64,000 nt of DNA from Amycolatopsis sp. NBRC 101858 (GCF_030269325.1 NZ_BSTD01000002.1:1860001-1924000), one strand, 5' to 3'; shown: positions 18,402 through 27,084, counted from the stretch's first letter. Made by a program: numbers and translations. Notes: a model not told the origin generated them from the letters alone.

Positions 18402-18727
18402 GGCAAGGTCCTTGCTGCTGTGGGTGGCGGTGGTGGACCCACAGCTTGGTGTTGTCCGACCCCGCACGTCTCCGTCTCCTGGGTCGAACTTCGCGTGCTC
18501 CGATGCGCACGGCAGGCCCACCCGAGGACTGCACCACGCACCGGACGCCGCGAAACGGATCGCGGCCTCGGCGCAGCCCGGCAAGGCCTCGGGGAAGTTT
18601 CGGAGTGCACGACCGCGAGCTACCGATCCGCACCCTGCGCGAGCAGTCGTCGAGCGTAACCAGCCCGTTCACGCTGTGGATGGTGCTGTTCGCCACGCAC
18701 CGCGAGGAGGAGGACGAGGAGTACGAG
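18402..18727. other. intergenic stretch, no gene seen
   Basis: About 325 nt between the divergent HbpS-like gene and a weak downstream reading frame. It should hold the HbpS promoter. I see no repeat or conserved reading frame. Confidence 0.4.
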
Positions 18728-19120
18728 ATGCCCGGGCTCGCGATCAAATCTGTCGCTGCGCTCGGGCCGCCCCGAGCCGAGGGCGCCTACTTGGTCCACT
18801 ACGGACTGATCCACAACTGGCACGAGGCAGCCGCCACAGTCGACTTCGGCGGCGACGTGATCTTCGCGGTCGTGCAGGCGCACCCGAAGGTGCGAATGAG
18901 CGAGGTGACCGCGGAAAACCCTTACCTCCTCGGCTTCGACGGGGAGGACGCCGTCAGCCCAGACCTGGCCCACCAAGTCAACAACCACGCCCGACGTCGG
19001 GCCTGGCGGGCTGATGCGCCCCCGTCCGCATCGCCCGATGCTGACCTCCGCAGAGATCTCACCGGAGATCGAACGAACCGCAGGAGGCAGACATGGCCGT
19101 CACGAAGGGACTGCTGGTGA
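18728..19120 (+). CDS. doubtful small protein of unknown function
   Basis: A reading frame of up to 130 codons starts at ATG 18728 after a purine-rich GAGGAGGAGGACGAGGAG stretch that could act as a ribosome site. Its first 85 residues (MPGLAIKSVAALGPPRAE ... VHYGLIHNWHEAAATVDFGGDVIF) look protein-like in composition, but the last 45 are arginine-rich and overlap the start of the next gene, so the frame is probably broken near 19000. I do not recognise a family. It could be a small cupin-like or ABM-associated protein, or a remnant. Confidence 0.3.
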   Translation: MPGLAIKSVAALGPPRAEGAYLVHYGLIHNWHEAAATVDFGGDVIFAVVQAHPKVRMSEVTAENPYLLGFDGEDAVSPDLAHQVNNHARRRAWRADAPPSASPDADLRRDLTGDRTNRRRQTWPSRRDCW

Positions 19121-19395
19121 CGCTGGAGGCGCAGGCGGGCAAGGAGGCCGACGTCGAGGAGTTCCTCAACGCCGGTCGCTCGCTGGTCGAGGAGGAGCCG
19201 GCCACCTACCCCTGGTTCGCCGTCAAGCTCGGACCGACGACGTACGCCATTGTGGACTTCTTCCCCGACGACGCCGGCCGCACGACCCACCTGCAGGGCA
19301 AGGTCGGCCAAGCGCTCGGGGCGAGGGCTGACGAGCTGTTCTCGAAGCCGCCCGACATCGCGCAGCTCGACGTGCTGGCCGCGAAGCTGACGTGA
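19093..19395 (+). CDS. antibiotic-biosynthesis-monooxygenase (ABM) fold protein
   Basis: This 100-residue protein has the ABM ferredoxin-like pattern: KGLLVTLEAQAGKEADVEEFL, then EEEPATYPWFAVKLGPTTYAIVDFFPDD and a closing GKVGQALGARADELF helix. Family members act as dimeric mono-oxygenases or small ligand binders and usually need no cofactor. ATG 19093 follows AGGAGG with a 6-nt spacer. It is followed by fragments only, so no operon can be read. Confidence 0.8.
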   Translation: MAVTKGLLVTLEAQAGKEADVEEFLNAGRSLVEEEPATYPWFAVKLGPTTYAIVDFFPDDAGRTTHLQGKVGQALGARADELFSKPPDIAQLDVLAAKLT

Positions 19396-19479
19396 AGACG
19401 GGCCGAGGATAGCCCCGACAAACCCCTGCAAGGTCCCGACCTCGTCCCGGAGTGGGCGGGACAACGCCCTCGAACTGCG

Positions 19480-19796
19480 CCAACCGGACCGCCGCGAACT
19501 GCCACGCCTCGACGGTGTCGAAGAGAAGCTGGAACTGGTCCCCCGCCGGGGCGGGGGACCAGCGTGATCCCTTGTCGACGGCGACCTTCTCCACCAGCCG
19601 GGACGTCATCGGCATCCGGGTCGAAGGCAGCGGGCCCAACCACGTATGCGTGGCCTGCTTCGCGACGCGCCAGTCACCCGTGATCGACGCTTTCGTCGAC
19701 GCCGTAGTAAGCCTGGTGCCCTCATCCGGGCAAGCACACGAGTGGACTCCTGCGGCGCACGAAACCGAGCCGGTCGGCGATGACTCGAACTTTTGA
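19480..19796 (+). pseudogene. LysR-type regulator, C-terminal remnant
   Basis: In one frame LDGVEEKLELVPAGAG and then STATFSTSRDVIGIRVEGSG, followed by TRQSPVIDAFVDAVVSLV, reproduce the end of the LysR substrate-binding domain (VEEKLELVAAG...LP.S..F...DVV..P..., then SP....F.). The N-terminal DNA-binding half is absent and the upstream frame is closed. It is a 5'-truncated remnant with no expected function. Confidence 0.5.
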
Positions 19797-19814
19797 TCAC
19801 GGCGGCTCAGGCAC

Positions 19815-20252
19815 GATGACCGCTGCCCGCGCAACTCAGCCGTACCCATCGCGGTGACGGCTACCCCGCTCGCCCAGCAACACGGAAGTATCGCACGCAC
19901 GAGCGAGGCGATCGACTTCGTCTGCGACATCCTGCTCAACGCCGATGCCGACCTCGGCCCCAGGCTGGGCGAGGGGAACATCGGGCTAGCGCTCCCGGAC
20001 GTGGTCACCCCCGACACCGAGTGGACCGCTACCGTCACCGGCTTCGAGCCCCACCAGGGCCGGTGTGTCGTGACCAACGCGGACACGGGCCTCGCCGTGG
20101 ATCACCCGGCCCTGCACCGGCGCGACAACACCGTGGCGATAGCAGTGACCCTTCTCACACCAGCCGTATACCGGGTCGAAGTTTCGGGAGGTGGCAGTTC
20201 CCCGGTAAGCCAACTGGTTATGGCCGAGGGCTCGTCAAGCACGCCAGCCTGA
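19815..20252 (+). pseudogene. C-terminal fragment of a lipase-like (LCAT-type) effector
   Basis: The 132-codon open frame from GTG 19854 aligns along its length with the C-terminal part of the lipase at 61830-63191. QQHGSIARTSEAIDFVCDIL matches the lipase QKHGSLPNHKYVRDLVW region; IGLALPDVVTPDTE matches IGLDVPEVATTDSP; then come the beta-sandwich strands and VYRVEVSGGG. Just upstream, out of the GTG frame's reach, RNSAVP recalls the lipase ARFAAVP after its catalytic GDGTV. The alpha/beta-hydrolase core is missing, so this is a 5'-truncated relative and not a working enzyme. It might still be expressed as a stand-alone beta domain. Confidence 0.6.
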
Positions 20253-20699
20253 CCTCACCAAGTGTCGCCGTGGACGGCGTCGCCGGCGGCCCGCCGCAGC
20301 TTCTGCTGCCGGGTGACCGGGTCCCAGGCGTGCGTGATGGCCAGCATCCGATCGGCCGGGTGCGCCAGCACCAGATCCACGTTGCCGGAGGCCGAGGATC
20401 TCCGGGACCGTCCGGTGGCGGAGATCCTCGGTGACCTGGTCAGGCCCGAGGGCGGGGCCGCCGTTGCCGTGCAGGTCGGCGATCTGCAGCTCCTGCGGCC
20501 ACCTCCCGCAACCGTCTCCGGTTCTCTGCCGCCGGCAACGAGCCCGGACAGCACGAACACGCCCGTCGGATCAACCTGTTCGGGGCGGCCGTCGAGTAAG
20601 CGGTGGACGCTGTGACCGCCAGCGGCTTGGCTCGGTTTTCGATCATTGAGCTGAAGCGCCCTATTCGAGGGCCGACGCGAGAGCGGGACCCGGGCGTCT
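20253..20699. other. intergenic stretch without a recognised gene
   Basis: About 450 nt. A minus-strand frame (stop near 20255) contains SGNVDLVLAHPADRMLAITH, which reads like a protein fragment of unknown family, but no start, ribosome site or motif supports a gene. Confidence 0.35.
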
Positions 20700-20860
20700 G
20701 GCCTGATTCGGCGTGAGCTGCTTGCGATTCGCCGTCAGGACCTCGTCGGACAGGTTGGGGGTCGACCTCGGCCACAGCACGAGACACCACCAGCGCGCCC
20801 ACCATCTGGCAGAACAGCCCTACCGCCTGCTCGCGGGCTCGCGCAGCCGCCGGATTGGCG
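20700..20860 (-). pseudogene. TetR-type regulator, C-terminal remnant with a frameshift
   Basis: The minus strand reads REQAVGLFCQMVGALVVSRAV and then, after one extra C in a run of Cs, NLSDEVLTANRKQLTPNQ. This is the common end of TetR ligand-binding domains (QALALFctmVGALVLSRAV.D..LSDEiL.A.R). No DNA-binding half is found upstream. It is a dead remnant. Confidence 0.45.
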
Positions 20861-20988
20861 CGCACGTTCGAGCACCATCTCGGTGATGGCGCCGAAGTGA
20901 TCGGCCCGGCGCTGGGCGGGCTGCTCATCTCGGCGGCGGGCCCGGAGGGCGGCATTCGCCGGGTCACGCCCAGGCGTCGGCAGTCTCG

Positions 20989-21729
20989 TCATCCACCTTG
21001 ACCGCCGGACGCGGCCCGCTCGTCGATGGCTTGCGCGATCCCGCAGACGTAAATGTTGCCGTCCGGGCCACGGTGGGCGGTCCCTGCGAACCGCACGGGG
21101 GTCGGACCGAGCGCCAGGCCGACCCGCACGGTGTCTTCGATCGGGTCGCCGGTGAGCAGGCTTGCGCGCACCTGCTCGTCGAGTCGGGAACGGTCGGTGT
21201 CGTCCACAAGCGCCAGGAACCCCGCGTAGGTCGTCGGCGGGTGGGGATCGAACAGCAGACCGGACCAGGTCATCGTGCCGGCGCTCGGATGCCATTGCCA
21301 GACGCCCACGCGCACCCTGACCCACTCCCGGAAATCCACGCCGTCGTCCTGGCCGACGCAGTAGATGAACTCGTCGTCCGGGTCGGCGAGGAAGCTCCAC
21401 CGGGTCCGCCGGTAGTGCCCGTCGCGGATCAGGAAGCCCACCTCGGCGTCGTCCCAGCGGCCGAGCTTCATCAGCAGCTCGATGCCCTCGACCATGCCGT
21501 CCCGGTCGTCGGGGTGCACGAACTCCCACCACGACACCGAGGCCAGCTCCGCGATCGTCCAGCCGAGCAGTTCGCTGTGGCGGGCGTTCGCTGCCTGGTA
21601 GAACCCGTGGAAGTCGCTGCGGCCGAGAAGCATCGGGCCGCGTTCCCACTCCTCGGACAGCGACCTTCCCCCGGTGCGTTCGGTCGCCCACTCGACGACG
21701 TGCGCGGGCCATGCGGCCTGATCTGACAT
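20989..21729 (-). CDS. double PAS-domain protein
   Basis: The 246-residue protein has two PAS-like units. The first (about 38-125) includes FYQAANARHSELLGWTIAELASV and WWEFVHPDDRDGMVEG, the standard PAS core plus HPDD turn. The second (about 140-235) includes VGVWQWHPSAGTMTWSGLLF and FLALVDDTDRSRLDEQVR. No kinase, cyclase or helix-turn-helix output domain follows, so it is a stand-alone sensor. ATG 21729 has GGGGAGG upstream. Neighbouring remnants (TetR tail, thioredoxin-reductase tail) suggest the locus lost its partners. Confidence 0.75.
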   Translation of the reverse strand: MSDQAAWPAHVVEWATERTGGRSLSEEWERGPMLLGRSDFHGFYQAANARHSELLGWTIAELASVSWWEFVHPDDRDGMVEGIELLMKLGRWDDAEVGFLIRDGHYRRTRWSFLADPDDEFIYCVGQDDGVDFREWVRVRVGVWQWHPSAGTMTWSGLLFDPHPPTTYAGFLALVDDTDRSRLDEQVRASLLTGDPIEDTVRVGLALGPTPVRFAGTAHRGPDGNIYVCGIAQAIDERAASGGQGG

Positions 21730-21796
21730 CCGGGAGCCCTCCCCGTCCATTCGGCCTCGTCACGGCCGCCGGCTGCGCCGACCCGGCACGACACAG

Positions 21797-21950
21797 CTAC
21801 GCCGGGTGCGGCCTCGACAGGTGATCGTGCACCAGCCGGACCGCCGTCGCACCCTGCCCACGGCCGTGGCGACTCGTTCGACCGATCCGATGCGCATGTC
21901 GCCCGCGGCGGAAACCCCGGGCATGCTGGTTTCCACGGCGGCGGCGCGCG
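21797..21950 (-). pseudogene. thioredoxin-reductase-like FAD protein, C-terminal remnant
   Basis: VETSMPGVSAAGDMRIGSVERVATAVG followed in another frame by QGATAVRLVHDHLS is the C-terminal FAD-binding block of thioredoxin-reductase-like proteins (T..PGvFA.GDv........vA.AvGeG..Av). Only some 50 codons remain, with a one-base shift between the two halves. The N-terminal portion is not found upstream. Confidence 0.5.
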
Positions 21951-22091
21951 TCCCTGCGGCGCCCTGGACTCGTCAGGAGGGTCACGCGACGGGCGGTGCG
22001 GACCACGACGCGAACCGGCGACGGTCCTGGCCGGACCCGTCGCAACACGCACGATGCGGGGCGTCGGCGCACCGGGTCGATGCGCGGCCCG

Positions 22092-23309
22092 TCAGGTGGC
22101 GGGGATCATGCCGTGCGGGTCGAGGATGAACTTCCGAGGGACGCCGGCGTCGAACTGCGCGTAGCCGTCCGGTGCGTCGTCCAGCGAGATCACGGTGGCG
22201 TTGACATTGCGGGCGATCTGCACCCGGTCGTTGAGGATCGCCATCATCAGCCCGCGGTTGTAGCGCAGCACCGGGCACTGGCCGGTAGCGAAGGAGTGGG
22301 ACTTGGCCCAGCCCAACCCGAACCGCATCGACAGCGCACCGACCCTGCTGTCCTCGTCGGCGGCGCCGGGGTCGTCGGTCACGTACAGCCCGGGGATGCC
22401 GATCCGCCCACCGGCCCGGGTGATCTCCATCGCGGTGTTGAGTACGGTCGCCGGCGCCTCGCGGCCGTCCTTGGTGTGGCCCTTGGCCTCGAAGCCGACG
22501 CAGTCGACAGTGGCGTCCACTTCGGGCACGCCCAGGATCTCGGCGATCTGGTCGGGCATCGGCCCCGCCGACGGGTCCAGCGTGGCGCAGCCGAAGGTGC
22601 GCGCGTGCGCGAGCCGCTCGGCGTTCATGTCGCCGACGATCACCACGGCGGCCCCGAGCAGGAACGCCGAGGTCGCTGCGGCGAGCCCGACCGGTCCGGC
22701 TCCGGCGATGTACACCGTCGAGCCAGTGCCCACGCCCGCCGTGACGCAGCCGTGGAAGCCGGTCGGGAAGATGTCGGTGAGCATCGTCAGGTCGCGGATC
22801 TTCGCCAGCGCCTGGTCCCGGTCGGGGAAGCGCAGCGCGGTCCAGTCCGCATAGGGCACCATCACGTACTCGGCCTGACCACCGGGCCAGCCGCCCATGT
22901 CGACGTAGCCGTAGGCGCCGCCGGGACGTTCGGGGTTGACGTTCAGGCAGATCCCGGTGTCGCCCTCGTGGCAGGTGCGGCAGCGCCCGCAGGAGACGTT
23001 GAACGGCACCGAGACGATGTCGCCGATGGTGAGGTTCTCGACGTCGGGTCCTTTCTCGATGACCTCGCCGGTGATCTCGTGGCCGAGGACCAACCCGACC
23101 GGCGCGGTGGTGCGCCCGCGGACCATGTGCTGGTCGCTGCCACAGATGTTGGACGACACCACCTTCAGGATCACCCCGTGCGGGCACTTGCGGTTCTCGT
23201 TGCCCGGCGGGACGCCCGGGCCCGGTCGCAGGACCAGCTCGGGGTAGTCGACCGTCTCGACGCTCACCTTGCCCGGACCTTGGTAGACCACTGCACGATT
23301 GTCCGCCAT
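22092..23309 (-). CDS. fdhA: glutathione-independent formaldehyde dehydrogenase
   Basis: This 405-residue zinc MDR enzyme carries the catalytic zinc ligands in SSNICGSDQHMVRGR (Cys) and LGHEITGEV (His, Glu). The structural zinc lobe has four Cys in CGRCRTCHEGDTGIC with the preceding VPFNVS. The NAD fold is YIAGAGPVGLAAAT. The long insertion after the cofactor site (VGFEAKGHTKDGREAPATVLN) is typical of Pseudomonas-type formaldehyde dehydrogenase, which keeps NAD tightly bound and dismutates aldehydes without glutathione. ATG 23309 has GGAG 8 nt upstream. It stands alone, with a 390-nt upstream gap that contains a remnant. Confidence 0.9.
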   Translation of the reverse strand: MADNRAVVYQGPGKVSVETVDYPELVLRPGPGVPPGNENRKCPHGVILKVVSSNICGSDQHMVRGRTTAPVGLVLGHEITGEVIEKGPDVENLTIGDIVSVPFNVSCGRCRTCHEGDTGICLNVNPERPGGAYGYVDMGGWPGGQAEYVMVPYADWTALRFPDRDQALAKIRDLTMLTDIFPTGFHGCVTAGVGTGSTVYIAGAGPVGLAAATSAFLLGAAVVIVGDMNAERLAHARTFGCATLDPSAGPMPDQIAEILGVPEVDATVDCVGFEAKGHTKDGREAPATVLNTAMEITRAGGRIGIPGLYVTDDPGAADEDSRVGALSMRFGLGWAKSHSFATGQCPVLRYNRGLMMAILNDRVQIARNVNATVISLDDAPDGYAQFDAGVPRKFILDPHGMIPAT

Positions 23310-23456
23310 GACGCTCTCCTCGCTGCTCGTCGTGGAGACCAGCCTGGTTCGCGGCCCCGCTTCGGGCACCGGCCTGCCGGGTCCGCTGTGTGGGCCGTCC
23401 ACTGCCCTGACGGGACGACCCGCGGTGTCGCTCCACCCGGGATGGCACCCTGGACA

Positions 23457-23575
23457 GTGCCGTCATTCGGAGCAGGCACGGTCGCAAGGGCGATGGTCAT
23501 CCCTACAGCCCGGGCCGGGCACACGGTCGCGGTCGGCGATATCGCCCCGGAGACCGCCCGACACGTCGCCGGCGA
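23457..23575 (+). pseudogene. NADPH-dependent F420-reductase-like N-terminal remnant
   Basis: About 40 codons read VPSFGAGTVARAM then ARAGHTVAVGDIAPETARHV, matching the nucleotide-binding start of the intact gene at 25973 (AVIGAGTVGRAL, VRAGHAVWVSDVDGETAK). The frame then dissolves. It appears to be a broken second copy of the same family. Confidence 0.5.
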
Positions 23576-23675
23576 CGACCTCCCTGCTCATGGCGACCAT
23601 AGGTGGCGTCATCGCGGTGGCGCAGACGGCGAGGCCGGCCAGGGCTGCCCTGCATCGCGCCGCGCGATGCCAACG

Positions 23676-24128
23676 TCACGATTCTGACGGATTGTCGGAT
23701 GTCAGCGGCCATACGCCGACCACCTCTGCCACCTGCGGCCCGGCGGGCGTCGGGTAGGTGATGCGGTCGCCGGCGCTGCGTCCGATCAGCGCCACACCGA
23801 GCGGGCTGTCGGCCGTGAGCACCTCACCGCCCGCGTCGCTCTCGGCCTCCTCGGGATAGCCGACCCGCAGATCCTCCTCGGTACCGTCCGGGTGGCGCAC
23901 CCGCACCCGCGTGCCTCGGGACAGCCCGGCGTCCGACGGGTGGTGGAGCTCGCGCACGAGCTCGCCGATCCGGTTGTCGAGGCGGACCAGCTCGTCGCTC
24001 AGCTCCAGGGTCACAGCCTGGTCGGCTCGGTCGCCGGGACCGTCGTCTCCGGTCAGGCCGGCCCGCACTGCTCGCCGCCGGGCGCGGAGCACGTCGAGCT
24101 CCTCAGCGGGCCCGGCATCGCCGGTCAT
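23676..24128 (-). CDS. GreA/GreB C-terminal-domain protein
   Basis: This 150-residue protein has an N-terminal helical stretch (EELDVLRARRRAVRAG ... LSDELVRLDNRIGELVREL) and a C-terminal FKBP-like Gre domain. In the latter, SRGTRVRVRHPDGTEEDLRVG leads to the signature TADSPLGVALIGRSAGD and the closing GPQVAEVVGV strand. It lacks the full coiled-coil finger of transcript-cleavage factors, so it may bind RNA polymerase without GreA activity, as Rnk-like proteins do. ATG 24128 follows AGGAA. It ends 14 nt before the PfpI gene in the same direction, so the two form a pair. Confidence 0.8.
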   Translation of the reverse strand: MTGDAGPAEELDVLRARRRAVRAGLTGDDGPGDRADQAVTLELSDELVRLDNRIGELVRELHHPSDAGLSRGTRVRVRHPDGTEEDLRVGYPEEAESDAGGEVLTADSPLGVALIGRSAGDRITYPTPAGPQVAEVVGVWPLTSDNPSES

Positions 24129-24141
24129 GGCCCGTTCCTCG

Positions 24142-24699
24142 TCAGCTCGGCACCCGCGATTTCGCGAACTGCTCCACGATGGCCGGACAGAAGGCGGGCA
24201 GGTCGGCCGGCGAGCGGCTGGTGGTGAACTGTCCGTCGACGACGACCTCCTCATCGACGGCCTCGGCACCCGCGTTGCGCAGGTCGGTCCACAGGCTGGG
24301 CCAGGACGTGAGCCGGTGGCCGCGGACGACGTCGGCCTCGATCAGCGTCCAGGGGCCGTGACAGATGGCCGCGACGGGCTTGCCGGTGGCGACGAACGAC
24401 CGGATGAACCCGACGGCGTCGGAGTTGATCCGCAGCCCGTCGGGGTTGACGGTGCCGCCGGGCAGGAGCAGCGCGTCGTACTCGTCGACGGAGGCGTCGG
24501 TCACGAGCCGGTCGACGGAGAACGTCCCCGCGGACACCAGGTCGAACTGGCGGGCCTGGATCTCCCCGGGATGGATCGAGAGCAGGTCGCTGGACGCACC
24601 CGCTCCGTAGAGCGCCCCGCGTGGTTGTTCCAGCTCGACCCGCTCCACCCCGTCGGTGGCCAGGATCGCGATCCGCTTGCCCTCGAGTTCGTGTGCCAT
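24142..24699 (-). CDS. PfpI/DJ-1 family protein (protease or deglycase-like)
   Basis: This 185-residue DJ-1/PfpI protein starts KRIAILATDGVERVELEQP and has the nucleophile elbow AAICHGPWTLIEA with the conserved Cys-His-Gly, preceded by LLLPGGTVNPDGLR. Members are hexameric peptidases or act on glycated and methylglyoxal-modified molecules under stress. ATG 24699 is preceded by GGGAG. It is first in the pair with the Gre-domain gene and divergent from the NmrA-like gene. Confidence 0.88.
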   Translation of the reverse strand: MAHELEGKRIAILATDGVERVELEQPRGALYGAGASSDLLSIHPGEIQARQFDLVSAGTFSVDRLVTDASVDEYDALLLPGGTVNPDGLRINSDAVGFIRSFVATGKPVAAICHGPWTLIEADVVRGHRLTSWPSLWTDLRNAGAEAVDEEVVVDGQFTTSRSPADLPAFCPAIVEQFAKSRVPS

Positions 24700-24939
24700 G
24701 TGTATCTCCCAGACGTCGTTGCACCGATGAGTCGGCGCTACTTTTCCCGCCCGTAGGGCCGAGCCGGAAGGGCCTGCCGGGGCGAAGTGGTCGGTACCGG
24801 CTCGGCCCGCCGTGCCGGATGCGGCGTCCGTTCGCCACCGCAGGCTGCCCCAACGTGCGGTGTTTGGTCCTCGCAGGTCCTCATCCGGCGCGCTCGCGGC
24901 GGACATGGTGTGGGCTACTACCCCGTGGAAGGAACTCTC

Positions 24940-25788
24940 ATGACCATTGCCGTGACCGGCGCCGCCGGCGCCCTCGGACGCCTCGTCATCGATTCTCTGC
25001 TCACCACCCAGGAACCCCGTGACGTCGTCGCCATCGTCCGCGATGCCGACAAGGCCGCCGACCTCGCCGCCAGGGGTGTCGAGGTCCGGGTGGCCGAGTA
25101 CGCCGACGCCGACGCGCTCGGCAAGGCGCTCGTCGGCCTCGACAAGGTGCTGCTGATCTCGTCCAGCGAGGTCGGCCGACGGTTCGCCCAGCACCGCAAC
25201 GTCATCGACGCCGCCGCGTCCGCCGGCGTTCCCTACCTCGCCTACACCAGCATGACCAAGGCCACCGAGAGCAGCAGTCCGCTCGCCCCGGAGCACCGGC
25301 AGACCGAGGAGTACCTCGCGGCCAGTGGCCTCGCCCACACCGTGCTGCGCAACAACTGGTACCACGAGAACTACCTGGCCCAGCTGCCGGCGATCACCGA
25401 GTCCGGCGTACTCACTGCCGCAGCCGGCGAGGGCAAGGTCGCCGCCGCCGCGCGCAGGGACTTCGCCGACGGCGCCGCCACGGTGCTCACCACCGACGGG
25501 CACGAGCGCAAGGTCTACGAGTTCACCGGCGACACCGCGTTGTCGTACGCCGACATCGCCGACGCATTCGGGCAGGTCATCGGCCGCGCGGTCGCCTACC
25601 GGCCGGTCGCGGCGGCCGACCTGGTTGCCGCCATGGTGCAGGCCGGCGTCGACGAGGGGACCGCGGCCTTCGTCGCGGCGATCGACACCAGCATTGCCGA
25701 GGGGGCACTCGATCTCGTCGACCCGACCCTGGGCACCCTCATCGGCCGGCCCACCACATCGTTGGTCGAGGTCCTCAGAGCGGTCTGA
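24940..25788 (+). CDS. NmrA-like NAD(P)-binding protein (QorB-type quinone reductase)
   Basis: This 282-residue Rossmann protein begins TIAVTGAAGALGRLVIDSLL, contains VLLISSSEVGRRFAQHRNVIDAA and YTSMTKA, and ends with a C-terminal substrate lobe. The layout matches NADPH:quinone oxidoreductase 2 (QorB), an atypical SDR without the YxxxK pair. GGAAGG lies ahead of ATG 24940. The 240-nt divergent gap to the PfpI gene should contain both promoters. It likely reduces quinones or senses NADPH. Confidence 0.85.
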   Translation: MTIAVTGAAGALGRLVIDSLLTTQEPRDVVAIVRDADKAADLAARGVEVRVAEYADADALGKALVGLDKVLLISSSEVGRRFAQHRNVIDAAASAGVPYLAYTSMTKATESSSPLAPEHRQTEEYLAASGLAHTVLRNNWYHENYLAQLPAITESGVLTAAAGEGKVAAAARRDFADGAATVLTTDGHERKVYEFTGDTALSYADIADAFGQVIGRAVAYRPVAAADLVAAMVQAGVDEGTAAFVAAIDTSIAEGALDLVDPTLGTLIGRPTTSLVEVLRAV

Positions 25789-25972
25789 CGCGACGATCGG
25801 CGGTCACCACACGGCCTGGCCGGGGTTGGCCCCGGCGAACCAAGAGGACTCGCATCCGGTGAACAGCCTCTCAGGCCCGCCATGGCACCGACCCGACAGG
25901 CCGGTTGGAGAGGCAACGGATGGACCCATCGGGCCGAGGACGGCGGACGGCCTGCCGAGCAGTGTGCAAGGT

Positions 25973-26590
25973 ATGGATATCGCGGTGATCGGAGCGGGCA
26001 CCGTCGGACGGGCGCTGGCCTCGACGATGGTGCGTGCGGGGCATGCAGTGTGGGTCAGTGACGTCGACGGCGAGACGGCCAAGGCCACGGCCGACGCGAC
26101 CGGCGCCACGACGGCCGGCTCGAACCGGAGCGCCGCGGATGCCGCGCGGGTGGTCGTGCTCGCCGTCTCCTTCGACGCGGTCGGTCCGGTCCTGGACGAG
26201 CTCGGCCGGGCCGTCGATGGCAAGATCGTCGTCGACGTCACCAATCGGATGGATCCGCAGCAGCTCGACGGGACGTCCAACGCCGAGGCCATCGCGGCCC
26301 TGGTGCCCGCGGCCCACGTGGTCAAGGCGTTCAACACCGTGCTGGCCGCGCGTCAGGCGGACCCGGTTGTCGACGGCGTGCAGCTCGACGGTTTCGTCGC
26401 CGGCGACGACGAGCAGGCCAAGCAGGCGATCCTGGACCTGGTCGCCTCGATGGGGTTCCGGCCGATCGACGCAGGCGGGCTGATCATGGCACGGGCACTG
26501 GAGGCGATGGCGATGCTGAACATCAGGCTCAACATCAGCAACGGATGGCCGTGGCAGGACGGCTGGAAGCTCGTCGGCCCGACCGGTTGA
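25973..26590 (+). CDS. NADPH-dependent F420 reductase-like protein
   Basis: This 205-residue protein has the nucleotide motif MDIAVIGAGTVGRALASTMVRAGH and SDVDGETAKA after strand 2. Next come VVLAVSFDAVGPVLDELG and VVDVTNRMD, the HVVKAFNTVLAA segment, and a C-terminal GFRPIDAGGLIMARALEAMAML block. All match the family of NADP:F420 oxidoreductase and archaeal-type NADP-binding relatives (MDxxDAGPLxxAR). It may shuttle hydride between NADPH and F420, or act as an F420-independent relative. The ATG at 25973 has only a weak AAGG upstream. A broken paralogue lies at 23457. Confidence 0.8.
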   Translation: MDIAVIGAGTVGRALASTMVRAGHAVWVSDVDGETAKATADATGATTAGSNRSAADAARVVVLAVSFDAVGPVLDELGRAVDGKIVVDVTNRMDPQQLDGTSNAEAIAALVPAAHVVKAFNTVLAARQADPVVDGVQLDGFVAGDDEQAKQAILDLVASMGFRPIDAGGLIMARALEAMAMLNIRLNISNGWPWQDGWKLVGPTG

Positions 26591-26919
26591 CGGGGAGGGC
26601 GCCACGATGTGTATCGACCCGACACGGCGTCGCGGTGTCGCGGTACCCGACACTCCAGGGGAAGGCTGCCGGCCCGGGTCGGTCGTCGCGCGTCACGACG
26701 GTCAGGACGACCGCCACGACCGCGGTGACGACCAGCGTGACCGGGTGGCTGCGCTCGGGTCGATCCCTCCGACGCGCGATGCGGGGACGATCGGCGCGGA
26801 AGTCGGCCCCACGGGCCGGTTCGCCCGCACAGCAATGGCTCCACCGGGGCGAGGCGCCGCGGGCAGAGCCCGGGCACACTCGGTGCGATGACCGACGACC
26901 ACGACCGGAAGGGCTCCCC
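26591..26919. other. intergenic stretch, nothing firm
   Basis: About 330 nt. A minus-strand frame has one hydrophobic run (VTLVVTAVVAVVLTVV), which may be a chance product of GC-rich repeats of gac/gtc. No start site or family supports a gene. Confidence 0.35.
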
Positions 26920-27084
26920 GTGAGTACCGCGACGACCGTGTGCAGAGCGACGACCGTGACCGACGCGCCACCGGAGACCGAGCCGCTGCCCGACGTCGCC
27001 GCCGCCACCCGGGTCGGCGGCGACATCGTCGACGAGTGGGGGAAGCAGTCGTTCCCCGCGAGCGACCCACCGGCCAACTGGTGA
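26920..27084 (+). CDS. small protein with SFPASDPP tail
   Basis: This 54-residue protein starts at a GTG after a weak GGAAGGGC. It ends DEWGKQSFPASDPPANW, a tail motif (D.wg..SFPASDPP..) that I know from many short, unannotated actinobacterial and proteobacterial proteins. Its TGA overlaps the GTG of the aldo/keto reductase gene. The N-terminal part is Ala/Thr-rich without structure. Function is unknown. Confidence 0.55.
   Translation: MSTATTVCRATTVTDAPPETEPLPDVAAATRVGGDIVDEWGKQSFPASDPPANW

Noticed and set aside
19223..20086. 287-codon minus frame across 19.2-20.1 kb
   Set aside because: It is antisense to the LysR and lipase remnants. Composition is serine/proline-rich without a motif.
21996..23687. 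Long plus-strand frame opposite formaldehyde dehydrogenase
   Set aside because: Shadow of fdhA over most of its length. Only its 3' end (23457-23575) carries a recognisable remnant.
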